A model generated the notes under the pieces. The model worked only from the letters and a program-made list of their open reading frames with translations. It was not told the origin of the DNA and made no database searches. The translations under genes were made by a program, and so were the position numbers. 64,000 nt of DNA from positions 319,271 to 383,270 of the forward strand of contig JAJCJJ010000002.1 of the NCBI GenBank assembly GCA_020555865.1, written 5' to 3'. Below are positions 1 to 9,050 of the stretch, one piece after another; positions within the stretch are counted from its first letter, which is position 1, and every line of letters starts with the position of its first letter. This DNA is from a bacterium 210917-DFI.7.65 (GTDB lineage: Bacteria; Bacillota; Clostridia; Oscillospirales; Oscillospiraceae).

Positions 1-172
1 CAAAAAGCTGTACCACCGCCCGGCTGCCGTCTACCTCCAGCACACGGCACAGGCGTCGCCCGCCGCCTTCCATGCGGATCTCCGCCAGCTCATCATAGCC
101 CACACCGTCCACGCCATCCACCACCATCAGCGGGCCGGAAATCTCATGGATTGTGCGGTATTCCCGGATCAT
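1..172 (-). CDS. atpB: V-type ATP synthase subunit B (partial, N-terminus only)
   Basis: The frame begins at the ATG read from 172 and runs off the left edge, leaving about 57 residues. They begin [20 protein letters not shown], the N-terminal beta-barrel start of the non-catalytic B subunit of bacterial and archaeal V/A-type ATPases. The start codon overlaps the stop of subunit A by four bases (ATGA), as expected for translational coupling within the operon. Only the edge truncates it; nothing suggests a broken gene. Confidence 0.9.
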   Translation of the reverse strand, partial: MIREYRTIHEISGPLMVVDGVDGVGYDELAEIRMEGGGRRLCRVLEVDGSRAVVQLF

Positions 173-1950
173 ACAGCTTCCTCCCTTTTCAGCACAGTCG
201 TTTCCTGCTTCATTTGCTTTTCCAGCGCATCATACGCGCTCTGCCATCCGTCCTCCGCCGCCATCTTAGCTCGCCCCAGTGCCTGCCGGGCCGGAAGCGC
301 CAGCAGGTCGCGCAACGCCGCGCCCTGTGTTTGGGCAGCGCGGCACAGTGCATCCCAGCTCAAAATCAGCTCCAACAGGCGCGCCTGACGGGGCAGCGGT
401 GTGTAGGCGTCCTCCTCCACAAAAGCATTTTGCTGCAAAAAATCCTCACGCAGCATTTTTGCCGTTTCCAGCGTCATCTGATCCGCCTCGGACAGAGCAT
501 CCCGCCCCACCAGACGCACAATCTCCTGCAGGCTTTCCTCCTGCTGAAGCAGCGCCATGGCCTGCTCCCGCAAGGCAGGAAAATCTACCGTCATGTTCTT
601 CCGATACCAGGACGAGAGCGACGTGCGGTAGAGTGAGTAGGAGTTGAGCCAATTAATCGCCGGAAAGTGCCGGCGGTACGCCAGCTGCGCATCCAGCGCC
701 CAGAATACCTTCACAATGCGCATCGTCCCCTGCGCCACCGGCTCGCTCAGGTCTCCCCCCGGCGGCGACACAGCCCCCACAGCAGTCAGGCTTCCCCGGC
801 GCGTGCCGCTGCCCAACGTTTCCACCACACCAGCCCGCTCATAAAACTGGGCCAGCCGGGAAGCGAGATAGGCGGGATAGCCCTCCTCACCGGGCATTTC
901 TTCCAGCCGCCCGGACATCTCCCGCAGCGCTTCGGCCCAACGGGAAGTGGAGTCGGCAATGACGGCCACGTCATAGCCCATATCCCGGAAATACTCCGCA
1001 ATGGTAATGCCGGTGTACACACTGGCTTCACGAGCCGCCACCGGCATGTCCGAAGTGTTGGCAATCAATACGGTGCGCTCCATCAGGCTGCGGCCCGTAC
1101 GCGGGTCCGTCAGCTCCGGAAATTCCCGGAGCACATCGGTCATTTCGTTGCCGCGCTCCCCGCAGCCAATGTATACCACAATATCCACGTCCGCCCATTT
1201 GGCCAGCTGGTGCTGCACCACAGTCTTGCCGGAGCCAAAGGGGCCGGGCACGGCGGCGGTGCCGCCCTTGGCCAGGGGAAAGAGCGTATCAATGACGCGC
1301 TGTCCCGTAGCCAGCGGCGTTTCCGGCGGCAGCTTTTCCCGGTAGGGTCTGCCCCGCCGCACCGGCCAGCGCTGAACCATGGTTACCTCCCGCCGCGCTC
1401 CATCGTCGATCACAGCGATGACCTCATCCACGGTGTATGCCCCTTCGCGAACAATCGCATCCACTGTGCCAGAAAGGCCCACCGGCGTTAAAATGCGGTG
1501 CTCCACTGCAGCCGTCTCCTGCACGGTGCCGAGAACATCCCCCGGCTGCACTGTCTGTCCTTTCTGCACCGCGGGCACAAAGTGCCATTTTTTCTCCCGC
1601 GGCAGCGCGCTGACACGGACGCCGCGTGCAAGATTTCCCCCGCTCCGCTCCAGCAGCACCGGCAGCGGGCGCTGAATGCCGTCGTAAATCATGCCCAAAA
1701 GGCCGGGGCCAAGTTCGGCTGACAGCGGCGCACCGGTGCTTTCCACCGCCGCGCCGGGCATCAGCATCGACGTATCCTCATACACCTGGATGGATGCCCG
1801 CGCGGCAGTCATATTCAGAATCTCACCAATGAGTCCTTCCTCTCCCACGCGCACCACATCGGCCATATGGGCCTCCTCCATGCCGTCGGCCACTACCAGC
1901 GGCCCGGACACCTTTACGATTCTTCCCTGCTTCAACGGTTTCTCCTCCAT
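169..1950 (-). CDS. atpA: V-type ATP synthase subunit A (catalytic)
   Basis: A 593-residue catalytic subunit of the rotary V-type ATPase, which hydrolyses or makes ATP in the peripheral V1 head. The P-loop GPFGSGKT lies at about residues 236-243, and the length matches the family (about 590). A longer frame is open upstream, but the added N-terminus is Arg/Cys-rich and overlaps subunit F. The ATG at 1950, beginning [20 protein letters not shown], matches the family start. It follows subunit F by 25 bases and overlaps subunit B by four, so it sits inside the H-I-K-E-C-F-A-B operon. Confidence 0.96.
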   Translation of the reverse strand: MEEKPLKQGRIVKVSGPLVVADGMEEAHMADVVRVGEEGLIGEILNMTAARASIQVYEDTSMLMPGAAVESTGAPLSAELGPGLLGMIYDGIQRPLPVLLERSGGNLARGVRVSALPREKKWHFVPAVQKGQTVQPGDVLGTVQETAAVEHRILTPVGLSGTVDAIVREGAYTVDEVIAVIDDGARREVTMVQRWPVRRGRPYREKLPPETPLATGQRVIDTLFPLAKGGTAAVPGPFGSGKTVVQHQLAKWADVDIVVYIGCGERGNEMTDVLREFPELTDPRTGRSLMERTVLIANTSDMPVAAREASVYTGITIAEYFRDMGYDVAVIADSTSRWAEALREMSGRLEEMPGEEGYPAYLASRLAQFYERAGVVETLGSGTRRGSLTAVGAVSPPGGDLSEPVAQGTMRIVKVFWALDAQLAYRRHFPAINWLNSYSLYRTSLSSWYRKNMTVDFPALREQAMALLQQEESLQEIVRLVGRDALSEADQMTLETAKMLREDFLQQNAFVEEDAYTPLPRQARLLELILSWDALCRAAQTQGAALRDLLALPARQALGRAKMAAEDGWQSAYDALEKQMKQETTVLKREEAV

Positions 1951-1975
1951 TCCAAATTGCTGTTTCCTTGTTTTC

Positions 1976-2275
1976 TCATACCGCATCGGTGCCCAGCGCA
2001 CGACGCACGGCTTCCTGCAGCGCCTCTTCCGCCGCAACGCCACTCCCCGGCAAAAACAACACCGCCGGCAGCACGCGGTCGCGGCAGCGCAGCGCCTGCG
2101 CCTGCAGCGCTTCCTGCCACTCCGCATCGACAAAAATCACAGCGCACTCTTCTTTCATCATGCGTTCAAACGCTTCCTGCGCCTGCCGGGCCGTTTCCGC
2201 GTAATACGGCCGTACACCCAGCGCAGAAAATGTTCCGGCCCGTTCCCGGCGGCCCAGAATCCCTATCTCAGCCAT
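1976..2275 (-). CDS. atpF: V-type ATP synthase subunit F
   Basis: A 99-residue central-stalk subunit F of the V-type ATPase. It begins MAEIGILGRRERAGTFSALG, the short Rossmann-like start of this family. Size, position between subunits C and A, and an 8-base overlap with the end of subunit C all fit. Sequence conservation is modest in this family, so position carries much of the weight. Confidence 0.9.
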   Translation of the reverse strand: MAEIGILGRRERAGTFSALGVRPYYAETARQAQEAFERMMKEECAVIFVDAEWQEALQAQALRCRDRVLPAVLFLPGSGVAAEEALQEAVRRALGTDAV

Positions 2276-3194
2276 CGTACACCTCCAGCCGCTTTTTCAC
2301 TTCCTCGGCAGGAAGAACCTTTCTCAGCGCCGCACTCATGCGCACCCCTCTTCGACGCAGTTCCAACCGCAGCAAAAATGCCAGCAGCGCTTCGGGACCG
2401 AACGCATATGCGCTGCACCGCCGGGCAAACTGGGCCAGCGCCGCTGCAGCAGCCTCCCCGGCCTGCAGCACGCTGTGCTGCTCCGCCGCCGCGCGCAAAG
2501 GCGCGGCGGTAAACACGGCAGCCAGAGCGCCACCGGCGCGCGCTTCCAACAGCCGGGCCACACAAACTGTACCGCCTTCCAGCAGCAGTTCCTCCACCGC
2601 TTCCGGCGCATGTTCCTGCATGCGCAGCATGGTTTGCAGATTGACGCCATCGATGCGCACACGCACATACTCCTGCGCAGCGGCGCTGCCGCTGTACAGA
2701 GCGCTTTCGCTCATTCCGCGGTACAGAGCACGATCCAGCGCCGCATCCAGCAACTGAGGGCTGCGGCTTTCTGTCCAGGCGTGGCGCGCTTCGGCAATGC
2801 CAAGGCGCAGCCATGCCGGCAGCGCCTTGGCACCACTTTCCTCTCGCAGCGCTTCGCGCATGGTTTCCTCCGGCACACTGCCGCAGGGCGAAAGCAGTTC
2901 CCGCGCCGCCGCGCCCTGCCCGGTCAACGCTCCTTTAAGCAGAACCTTTGCGTTGTGACAGTCAAAGGGAAAGCGGAACAAATCCACAATGGGCCGCCCC
3001 GCGCCCCGGGCCAGAGATTCCAGCAACGCACCGGTCTGCGCATCTTCCCGGAGAGGCAGCGCATCCTGCCGCTCCGGCGCGGCCTCTTCCCGTTCCGGCC
3101 GGCGCATAAGCTCTTCCCAGGACGGCAGCGCGGCGCTCAGAACTCCCACCCGGGCCGAAAGGTAGAGCAGCGGATCTGTTTTATCGCATTTCAT
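2268..3194 (-). CDS. atpC: V-type ATP synthase subunit C
   Basis: A 308-residue subunit C (AC39/d family) that caps the rotor ring and couples the V1 stalk to the membrane ring. It is an Ala/Glu/Leu/Arg-rich, largely helical protein with no transmembrane segments, as the family requires. The ATG at 3194 is preferred because GGAGG lies six bases upstream; a frame open to 3212 lacks such a site. It overlaps the end of subunit E by 14 bases and the start of subunit F by 8, showing a tightly packed operon. Confidence 0.9.
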   Translation of the reverse strand: MKCDKTDPLLYLSARVGVLSAALPSWEELMRRPEREEAAPERQDALPLREDAQTGALLESLARGAGRPIVDLFRFPFDCHNAKVLLKGALTGQGAAARELLSPCGSVPEETMREALREESGAKALPAWLRLGIAEARHAWTESRSPQLLDAALDRALYRGMSESALYSGSAAAQEYVRVRIDGVNLQTMLRMQEHAPEAVEELLLEGGTVCVARLLEARAGGALAAVFTAAPLRAAAEQHSVLQAGEAAAAALAQFARRCSAYAFGPEALLAFLLRLELRRRGVRMSAALRKVLPAEEVKKRLEVYDG

Positions 3195-3774
3195 CGCCGT
3201 CCTCCGTACCAAACAGCAGTGCCGCCACCTGAGCGCTCTTCCGACGGCGCACCTGAGCCAGAAGCGTCGGCAGTGTGCAGTCTACTTCCACAGCGCCGTA
3301 GCGCAGGAGAAATCCCGCCGCGATGCAAGGTTCTGCGCTCAGGCGCAGCTTTGGATACGTCCGCTGCAGCGCTGCGCCGAACGATGCCCGGTCTTCCCGG
3401 CACACCAGCGCTTCACCTTCTTTTTCCGGTTCCACCGCCGCTTCGGCCAGCTTGAGATACAGTTTTTCCCGCCGCGCGGTATCCAGCCCCTCCAAGCTGG
3501 CGCGAGCTGCAGCAAAGGCTTCTTCCACTACCGCCTGCCGTGCCTGCAGCAGCGCGCTGCGGCGCTCCATAATCAAAAGCTGCCGCCGGCTCTGTTCGAT
3601 CTGCGCCAAATGCTCCTCCATGCGCTCGTGTTCCCGGTCGGCAAAGCGCGCCTGTTTCTGCCGCCCGTGTTCACGCAGCTCTTCTGCCTGCCGCTGCGCT
3701 GCCTGCAGCAGCGCGCCGCACTCCTGCCGGCTGTCTGCTTCAATATGAGCCACAATCGCTTCAATTCCCTTCAA
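3181..3774 (-). CDS. atpE: V-type ATP synthase subunit E (TTG start)
   Basis: A 197-residue peripheral-stalk subunit E. The first half is a long charged helix rich in Glu, Gln, Arg and Ala (coiled coil, about residues 10-110), followed by a globular C-terminal part, as in NtpE/AtpE. The start is TTG at 3774, preceded by GAGGTGA at good spacing; no ATG gives a better family fit. It lies 11 bases after subunit K and overlaps subunit C by 14. Confidence 0.88.
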   Translation of the reverse strand: MKGIEAIVAHIEADSRQECGALLQAAQRQAEELREHGRQKQARFADREHERMEEHLAQIEQSRRQLLIMERRSALLQARQAVVEEAFAAARASLEGLDTARREKLYLKLAEAAVEPEKEGEALVCREDRASFGAALQRTYPKLRLSAEPCIAAGFLLRYGAVEVDCTLPTLLAQVRRRKSAQVAALLFGTEDGDEMR

Positions 3775-3785
3775 GCGCGCTCACC

Positions 3786-4256
3786 TCACAAACTGTTCAA
3801 CATCAAGAAAGACGCCAGCAAACATAAAATCGCATAAAACTCCACCATGATGGCAAAAATCAGGCCCTTGGCCATCTGATCGCCCCGCCGGGCCACTGCC
3901 ATTACGCCAGCCGCGGCACAGCGCCCCTGGGCAATGGCCGTAAAATACCCGCCGATACCCATAGGCAGGCACGCAGCAAAATACTGCAATCCCACACTCA
4001 GGCTCAAATCCGGCACACCGGTGGCAAAAAAGCCCATCTTCATCATGGCAAAAAACCAGATGACCAGGCCGTAAAGCCCCTGTGTACCGGGAATAATTTC
4101 CAAAATCAAGCACTGGGCGAATTTGCTCGGATCCTCTGCAATCACCCCAGCACCCGCCTCACCCGCCAGGCCTACGCCCCGGCCAGAGCCGGCGCAGGCA
4201 AGACCCACAGCCAGAATGGCGCCCAAAAAGGCAATGCCCGTTCCCAAACTTGTCAT
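3786..4256 (-). CDS. atpK: V-type ATP synthase subunit K (rotor ring, likely Na+-binding)
   Basis: A 156-residue proteolipid with four transmembrane helices, the duplicated hairpin typical of V-type K subunits. Its ion site resembles the Na+-pumping Enterococcus hirae NtpK. Helix 2 has the PGTQGLYG motif (Thr58, Gln59), helix 3 has Gln110 in AIAQG, and helix 4 has the carboxylate Glu139 in MVEFYAIL. Thr, two Gln and Glu together are the known Na+ ligand set, so Na+ rather than H+ coupling is inferred. It overlaps the stop of subunit I... the ATG at 4256 shares four bases with that stop. Confidence 0.95.
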   Translation of the reverse strand: MTSLGTGIAFLGAILAVGLACAGSGRGVGLAGEAGAGVIAEDPSKFAQCLILEIIPGTQGLYGLVIWFFAMMKMGFFATGVPDLSLSVGLQYFAACLPMGIGGYFTAIAQGRCAAAGVMAVARRGDQMAKGLIFAIMVEFYAILCLLASFLMLNSL

Positions 4257-6208
4257 AACGTTTCCTCCTTACGCACTTGCGTATACTTGGTGCGGTAACT
4301 GAGCGGCCGGAAAGGCACGCCGCCCTCCTTGTAAAAACGCCCATAAAACTCCAGATACTGCAGACGCGCTGCATGGACGTACGTTCCGATCAGATTTACC
4401 GCAATATTGAACAGATGACCGATCAAAAAAACCGGGATAAAGGCGATCAGGCTCCCCGGAAGCGCACCCAGCGTGTTGATTACAGTGGCAATCACCGACG
4501 TGGCCAGCATCAGTGCCATCAGGCGCGAATACGAAAGCACATCCGAAAGCCAGTTCGTCACGCTGTACAAGCTGGCAAGTCCTCCAGCCAGTTTGCCGCC
4601 AAGGCTTTTACGCTTGCGCCCCTGGGTCAGCACCAGCAACAAAACACCGATCAAAAACAACCATGCACTGCCGCGCAGCAACCACAGAGCGATGCCTGCA
4701 AAAAACACCCACCACGGCGCCGTGTCCAGCAGTCCGTCCCATGGATGGCCATTCCGGGCCTCCATATAGATGTGGACAAACTGTCCGAACAGCAACTGTA
4801 TCACACCGATAATCAGAGTGGTATAGAGCACCGTCATGGGTGCCGTGAGCGGGCTGAATACAAATCCTGCACTGAAGCGCTGCACCCAAAGCGGCAGCTC
4901 CTGCAAAGAACGCCCGAAAAAGGTGCCCGCCACCACTTCGATGGCATTGCCGAAAAAGCCTCCGGTCAGCAGTCCGCATACAAAAGTGGACAGGCCCAGA
5001 TAGACGCCCAGCCCCATCAACTGCCCCAGCGTCCCCTGAGGATCCCATTTTTTCCGCACAAAAGCAGCCACTGCTGTCAGAATCAGCCCATAGGCCACAT
5101 CCGCAAACATAAAGCCGAAAAAGAAAATGTAAAACCAGAAAATCAGTGGATTCGGGTCAATGCCCCGGTAATCCGGCAGGGAATACATTTCTGTGACAAC
5201 ATTGATCGGCCGCATCCATTTCGGGTTGCGCAGCAGCGTGGGCGGCTGCTCCGTCTGCTGCGGCGGACGCTCCTGTACAGCACAGGCGAAATCCTGCAGC
5301 ACTTTTTCCAGCGCGTCCTGGTGCTGCACCGGCATCCAGCCTTCCAGGAGCACCACAGTACCGTCGCTCAAGCCCAGGGCGCGGGCCTCTTCCAGAGCCA
5401 GCCGCGTCCGCGCCTGATCCAGCGCCAACTCCAAAACCGGGCGCTGTGCTCCCAAATCACGCAGCTGCTGTGTATTCTGCGCGATCACACCACGCAGTTC
5501 CTCCTGCTCCCGCCGGGCCTGTTCAATTTCCTGCCGGGCCGTGCGGCGGTACTCACCCAGCGACGCACTGCGCCCGCCCACATGAGCCAGAGCGCGCAGC
5601 GCTTCTCCCGTGCTGACACGGTGGCACAGCAGCGCCGCGTAGCGCCGCTCTCTGGTTCGGGACACCTCGACGAGCACGCTTTCCGGCGCATCCTCCTGCA
5701 CCGCTTCCTGCAGGCGTTTCCAGTTTATTTTTACCGGCAGCGTCTGCAGCACCACCTGGGTGTATTCTGTATCTGCCCCGGCCAGAGGCAGATCCAGCGG
5801 CGTCCAGTGTATCAGCGCAGCGCAGAGTTCCTCCCGCTTCGCCAGACCGCGCCGGGCATGCTCCACCGCTTCGGCATGCCTCCGAATCTCCTCAGCCAGA
5901 CGCAGCGCCTTGTGCAGCTCCCCTTCATTCCACATACGCTTTTCAGCCACTTCCCGCCGTTTCTGCAGCAGCGGAGCACGTACGCCGCCGATCTGCCGGA
6001 GATCTTCTGTCGCCTGGATCAGCAGTTGATATTCCTGCTGCGCGCGGCTCAACTCGCCCTCTTCGCTCCGCAGGGCCAGAGGCGGTACCGACTCTATCGC
6101 CGCCGTATGCAGCTCCACACAGCCCAGATGCATCAGGCGCATCAGCAGTGCGCTATACTCCTGCTGCACCACCACAAACGACACATGTTCCATAGTCACG
6201 ATCGACAT
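4253..6208 (-). CDS. atpI: V-type ATP synthase subunit I (membrane stator, subunit a)
   Basis: A 651-residue subunit I, the stator half-channel through which ions reach the K ring. The N-terminal half (about residues 1-310) is soluble and coiled-coil rich; the C-terminal half has about seven or eight transmembrane helices with the conserved segment FGFMFADVAYG. The frame extends to 6442, but the ATG at 6208, starting MSIVTMEHVSFVVVQQEYSA, has GGAGG about eight bases upstream and fits the family. It overlaps subunit H by 13 bases and subunit K by four. Confidence 0.95.
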   Translation of the reverse strand: MSIVTMEHVSFVVVQQEYSALLMRLMHLGCVELHTAAIESVPPLALRSEEGELSRAQQEYQLLIQATEDLRQIGGVRAPLLQKRREVAEKRMWNEGELHKALRLAEEIRRHAEAVEHARRGLAKREELCAALIHWTPLDLPLAGADTEYTQVVLQTLPVKINWKRLQEAVQEDAPESVLVEVSRTRERRYAALLCHRVSTGEALRALAHVGGRSASLGEYRRTARQEIEQARREQEELRGVIAQNTQQLRDLGAQRPVLELALDQARTRLALEEARALGLSDGTVVLLEGWMPVQHQDALEKVLQDFACAVQERPPQQTEQPPTLLRNPKWMRPINVVTEMYSLPDYRGIDPNPLIFWFYIFFFGFMFADVAYGLILTAVAAFVRKKWDPQGTLGQLMGLGVYLGLSTFVCGLLTGGFFGNAIEVVAGTFFGRSLQELPLWVQRFSAGFVFSPLTAPMTVLYTTLIIGVIQLLFGQFVHIYMEARNGHPWDGLLDTAPWWVFFAGIALWLLRGSAWLFLIGVLLLVLTQGRKRKSLGGKLAGGLASLYSVTNWLSDVLSYSRLMALMLATSVIATVINTLGALPGSLIAFIPVFLIGHLFNIAVNLIGTYVHAARLQYLEFYGRFYKEGGVPFRPLSYRTKYTQVRKEETL

Positions 6209-6525
6209 CCAGACACCACCTCCTCTGCAATCCGGCGCACCGCTTCCACCAGGCGCCCCTTCCCGCGCGCCGCCAGCGCCTGACAGTCCGCGCTGCATAC
6301 CCGCTGAGCCTGCACCTCCTCTTCGTGCAGCCGCGCTTCCAGTTCTGCTTGTCGCCTTTCTGCCTCTTCCTTCAAAGTCGCGCGCAGTACATTTTCTTCC
6401 CGCGCCAATTCTTCCTGCGCTGTGCGGAGGATCTGCGCACATTCCTGTTCCGTTTCCTTCCGCCGCTGCCGTGCCGCGTCCTCCGCCGCGCGCACACGCT
6501 GCATTGCTTCCATCAGCATGATCAA
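6196..6525 (-). CDS. V-type ATP synthase subunit G/H-like (peripheral stalk)
   Basis: A 109-residue, almost entirely helical, strongly charged protein (Glu/Arg/Ala heptads), the first gene of the V-ATPase operon. Size, coiled-coil character and place before subunit I match the peripheral-stalk G/H subunit that pairs with E. Internal ATGs at 6519 and 6510 are possible alternative starts, and the upstream ribosome-binding site is weak for all of them. Sequence identity alone would not name it; context does. Confidence 0.75.
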   Translation of the reverse strand: MIMLMEAMQRVRAAEDAARQRRKETEQECAQILRTAQEELAREENVLRATLKEEAERRQAELEARLHEEEVQAQRVCSADCQALAARGKGRLVEAVRRIAEEVVSGCRS

Positions 6526-6590
6526 TCTCGCCCCGCTTTCTGTTCGTTATTCTTTTCCCAAATCTTCCAAACTATACGGCGTTTCAGCGC

Positions 6591-6626
6591 AAAAAAGCAT
6601 TCCCGGCTCTTTTGCGCCGGGAATGC
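6591..6626 (-). terminator. Rho-independent terminator or leader hairpin upstream of V-ATPase operon
   Basis: An 11-bp perfect stem (6597-6607 with 6616-6626, GCATTCCCGGC) with an eight-base loop is followed in the minus direction by six T. It lies between the glycosidase-like gene and the V-ATPase operon, downstream of another terminator at 6664-6694. It may be a backup terminator, or an attenuator if the ATPase promoter lies to its right. Confidence 0.75.
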
Positions 6627-6663
6627 TTCGATCCAGATCTCTGATGCAGCATCTGCAAAATAG

Positions 6664-6694
6664 AAAAAAAACGCGCGGCCTTAACAGGCCGCGC
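6664..6694 (-). terminator. Rho-independent terminator after the DUF4015 gene
   Basis: An 8-bp GC-only stem (GCGCGGCC at 6673-6680, GGCCGCGC at 6687-6694) is followed in the minus direction by a run of eight T. It sits 20 bases after the stop of the glycosidase-like gene. Confidence 0.85.
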
Positions 6695-6714
6695 ATACGT
6701 AATGTTTGCTTATT

Positions 6715-7713
6715 TCAGGGTACGATCACATAGCTGCCGCCGGAGATCGGCTGTGCCGTCTCCGCTACAAAAAACCGGGTGCCATCCACATCGGTACGCA
6801 GCGCAGAGACCTCCGCGCGAGCACTGTCCGCCGCCGTTTGGTCTGCCGCGTCCATATAAATTCGGTCCACCCGTTGAGCGATGGAACTCAAATCCCAACC
6901 GGCCGCACCATTCACAGTATTTTCCAACAGCTGCGAAGGCAACGCAATGGAAAGGGTAACCTCATCGCCCACAGCGGTTTTTACCGCATCCAGAAAAGCA
7001 TTGATCGCCGCAATGCGGCTCTCATCGCTGTCTTGCCCCGGCTCATATACAATGCGCTCCGTCCGGCCGTAATCCGGAAACTGCACATCATCCAGAACGA
7101 TTTCCTCGAAACCAAGATCTGCGCATTCCTTCACCACAGCCGTCAAATACTCCGTAGCATCCGAGGCATAGGGGCTGAGCCAGGCGTTGCCTTCCGGATC
7201 CTTCCATGTGCTGCCGCTGACGCTCATCAGTGCCATCGCCGTATCCGCACCGGCCTGCTGGGTATCGGCAAAGCAGGAGATCCGTGCGACGGCATGTTTA
7301 CCCGCAATTTTTTCGCGTACCATGTTCGCTGCGGCCTCCTCTGTGTTGCCGAACAGCAGCGTGCCGTTAGCCGCTTTCATGGCCAAAACCGGGCTTTCTC
7401 CGTCCAGAAGCACAGAAAATGTCTCCTCCGGCAGTGCAGCCGCATCCAATGTCCTTCCATGCAGTTCCCGCACTTCCGGCTCCTTCTCGTCGATCACCAA
7501 ATCTTCTTCCGGCAGCGGCTGGGCAGACTCCGGCGCGGGTTCGTTTTCGTCACCAGGCAAACGCAAATGAATTCCGTCGGCATCAAACACCTGGTATTTC
7601 TGCAGAACCAAAAAAGCACACGCACCGATAAGAATTAAAACCAGCACTGCCATCAGCGCCTTTTTCCACCGCGGCATACGGCCCCGATAGGTCTGGTAGC
7701 CTTTTGTCGCCAT
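6715..7713 (-). CDS. Membrane-anchored putative glycoside hydrolase (DUF4015-like)
   Basis: A 332-residue protein with a basic N-terminus and one transmembrane helix (about residues 18-38, ALMAVLVLILIGACAFLVL). A Pro/Glu-rich linker and an extracellular (beta/alpha)8-like domain follow. The segment GFEEIVLDDVQFPDYGR resembles the strand-end Asp motif of putative glycosidases of the DUF4015 group. The ATG at 7713 is chosen because GGAGGG lies eight bases upstream; an upstream in-frame GTG does not have this spacing. It follows rpiB by about 40 bases and two terminators follow it. Substrate is unknown. Confidence 0.65.
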   Translation of the reverse strand: MATKGYQTYRGRMPRWKKALMAVLVLILIGACAFLVLQKYQVFDADGIHLRLPGDENEPAPESAQPLPEEDLVIDEKEPEVRELHGRTLDAAALPEETFSVLLDGESPVLAMKAANGTLLFGNTEEAAANMVREKIAGKHAVARISCFADTQQAGADTAMALMSVSGSTWKDPEGNAWLSPYASDATEYLTAVVKECADLGFEEIVLDDVQFPDYGRTERIVYEPGQDSDESRIAAINAFLDAVKTAVGDEVTLSIALPSQLLENTVNGAAGWDLSSIAQRVDRIYMDAADQTAADSARAEVSALRTDVDGTRFFVAETAQPISGGSYVIVP

Positions 7714-7754
7714 AGCTCCCACCCTCCAATCAGCACTGTTTCACATCCGGACGC

Positions 7755-8192
7755 TCAGGGTTCGATCGCATCCATCTCCGCCACACGGCGCGCGTGGCGG
7801 CCGCTCTCAAACGGCGTGGCCAGAAACACTTCCACACACCGCTCAGCCAGATTGAAACCCGTAATCCCAGCGCCCAGCGCCAGCATATTTGCATCATTGT
7901 GCCGGCGGCACATTTCCGCGCACAGGCTGTCGCATACATGGGCACAGCGAATACCCTTTACTTTATTGGCCGCAATGGAAATGCCAATACCGGTGGTACA
8001 GACGACAATGCCGCGCTCACATTCACCCGAAGCCACCGCCCGGGCCGCCGCCTCGCCAAACACCGGATAATCGCAGCTCTCCTTGCTGTATGTTCCGCAG
8101 TCTTTTACTTCATAACCTTTTTCCTTTAAAAATGCAACCAGGTGCTCTTTGAGTTCATATCCACCGTGATCGCAGCCAATGGCAATTTTCAT
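7755..8192 (-). CDS. rpiB: Ribose-5-phosphate isomerase B
   Basis: A 145-residue RpiB/LacAB-family sugar-phosphate isomerase interconverting ribose 5-phosphate and ribulose 5-phosphate. Visible motifs are IGCDHGGYELKEHL at the N-terminus, the active-site segment VVCTTGIGISIAANKVKGIR (the catalytic Cys is in CTTGIG) and the RRHNDANMLALG segment. The ATG at 8192 has GGGAGG eight bases upstream; a longer frame to 8213 has no such site. It starts about 17 bases after the PHP phosphatase, so the two are probably cotranscribed. Confidence 0.95.
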   Translation of the reverse strand: MKIAIGCDHGGYELKEHLVAFLKEKGYEVKDCGTYSKESCDYPVFGEAAARAVASGECERGIVVCTTGIGISIAANKVKGIRCAHVCDSLCAEMCRRHNDANMLALGAGITGFNLAERCVEVFLATPFESGRHARRVAEMDAIEP

Positions 8193-8209
8193 GATTTTAT
8201 CCTCCCGGA

Positions 8210-9016
8210 TCAAAGTTTGTGGTAAACCGGCACAAGGCGGTCGAACGTGGCGAAGTAATCAAACCCGCACGCGCGCAGCAACGCCTGCCGGTCGGTAATG
8301 GCGCAGCCTACATACTCCGGCGTATGGGCATCACTGCCCAGCGTGATGATCTCACCGCCCAAATCCCGGTACAGCCGCAGGATCGGCTCGTCTGGCAAAG
8401 GCGTGTGGCCCCGATTGGTATTCAGCTCGATGCCGCGGCCAGCAGGGATAATACATTTGAAAATCTCTGCGACCTGCTCTTCAAACCCCTTAAAGGTCAT
8501 ATGCATACCCAGATTTTCGTTGAAATAGCGCAGCGGCAGCGTCAAATGGCCCAGCACGCTGAACCGCCCCCACCGGGCCAGAGCCAGCATTTCATCCAGG
8601 TATTCACCGATAGCACGGCGGGCAAAAACTTCGTCTGCTTCTTCGACGGTGCAGAAATCCCTGCGCCCGTATTCCCAGGACAAATTATGAAGCGATGCGA
8701 TGATAAAGTCAAGGGGGGGCGCGTCATCCAGAAAACGGTTCGCCCGGGAAACATCCTCTGTGGCCTGTCCCAGCTCCACACCCAACTGAATTTTGATCCG
8801 GCTGCCAAGGGCCGCGCGTGCTGCGGCAAACTGTTCCACCGCAGCACGCCAGGAGTGCTCGCGCACCTGGTCGCCCAGCCATGTAACCACATCCAGATGA
8901 TCCGTCAGGCAAATTTCATGCAGCCCGGCAGACAGCGCCGCGGCAGCCATTTCCGTCATGGTATTGTGCCCGTCGTCGCTGCAGGTTGAATGGGTGTGAT
9001 AATCTGCAAGATACAT
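8210..9016 (-). CDS. PHP-family phosphatase, histidinol-phosphatase-like
   Basis: A 268-residue PHP-domain protein. Metal-ligand motifs include DYHTHSTCSDDG at the N-terminus, the CLTDHLD segment, ASLHNL and LGSDAHTPEYVG near the C-terminus. The family includes histidinol-phosphatase HisK/HisJ, but no other his genes are nearby, so the exact phosphoester is not certain. The frame is open to 9124, but the ATG at 9016 starts directly at the first metal motif. It lies 34 bases after dnaJ without an obvious terminator, so read-through from the chaperone operon is possible. Confidence 0.82.
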   Translation of the reverse strand: MYLADYHTHSTCSDDGHNTMTEMAAAALSAGLHEICLTDHLDVVTWLGDQVREHSWRAAVEQFAAARAALGSRIKIQLGVELGQATEDVSRANRFLDDAPPLDFIIASLHNLSWEYGRRDFCTVEEADEVFARRAIGEYLDEMLALARWGRFSVLGHLTLPLRYFNENLGMHMTFKGFEEQVAEIFKCIIPAGRGIELNTNRGHTPLPDEPILRLYRDLGGEIITLGSDAHTPEYVGCAITDRQALLRACGFDYFATFDRLVPVYHKL

Positions 9017-9050
9017 ACTCCGTCCCCCTCTTCGCAGGCCGCTGATCCGT

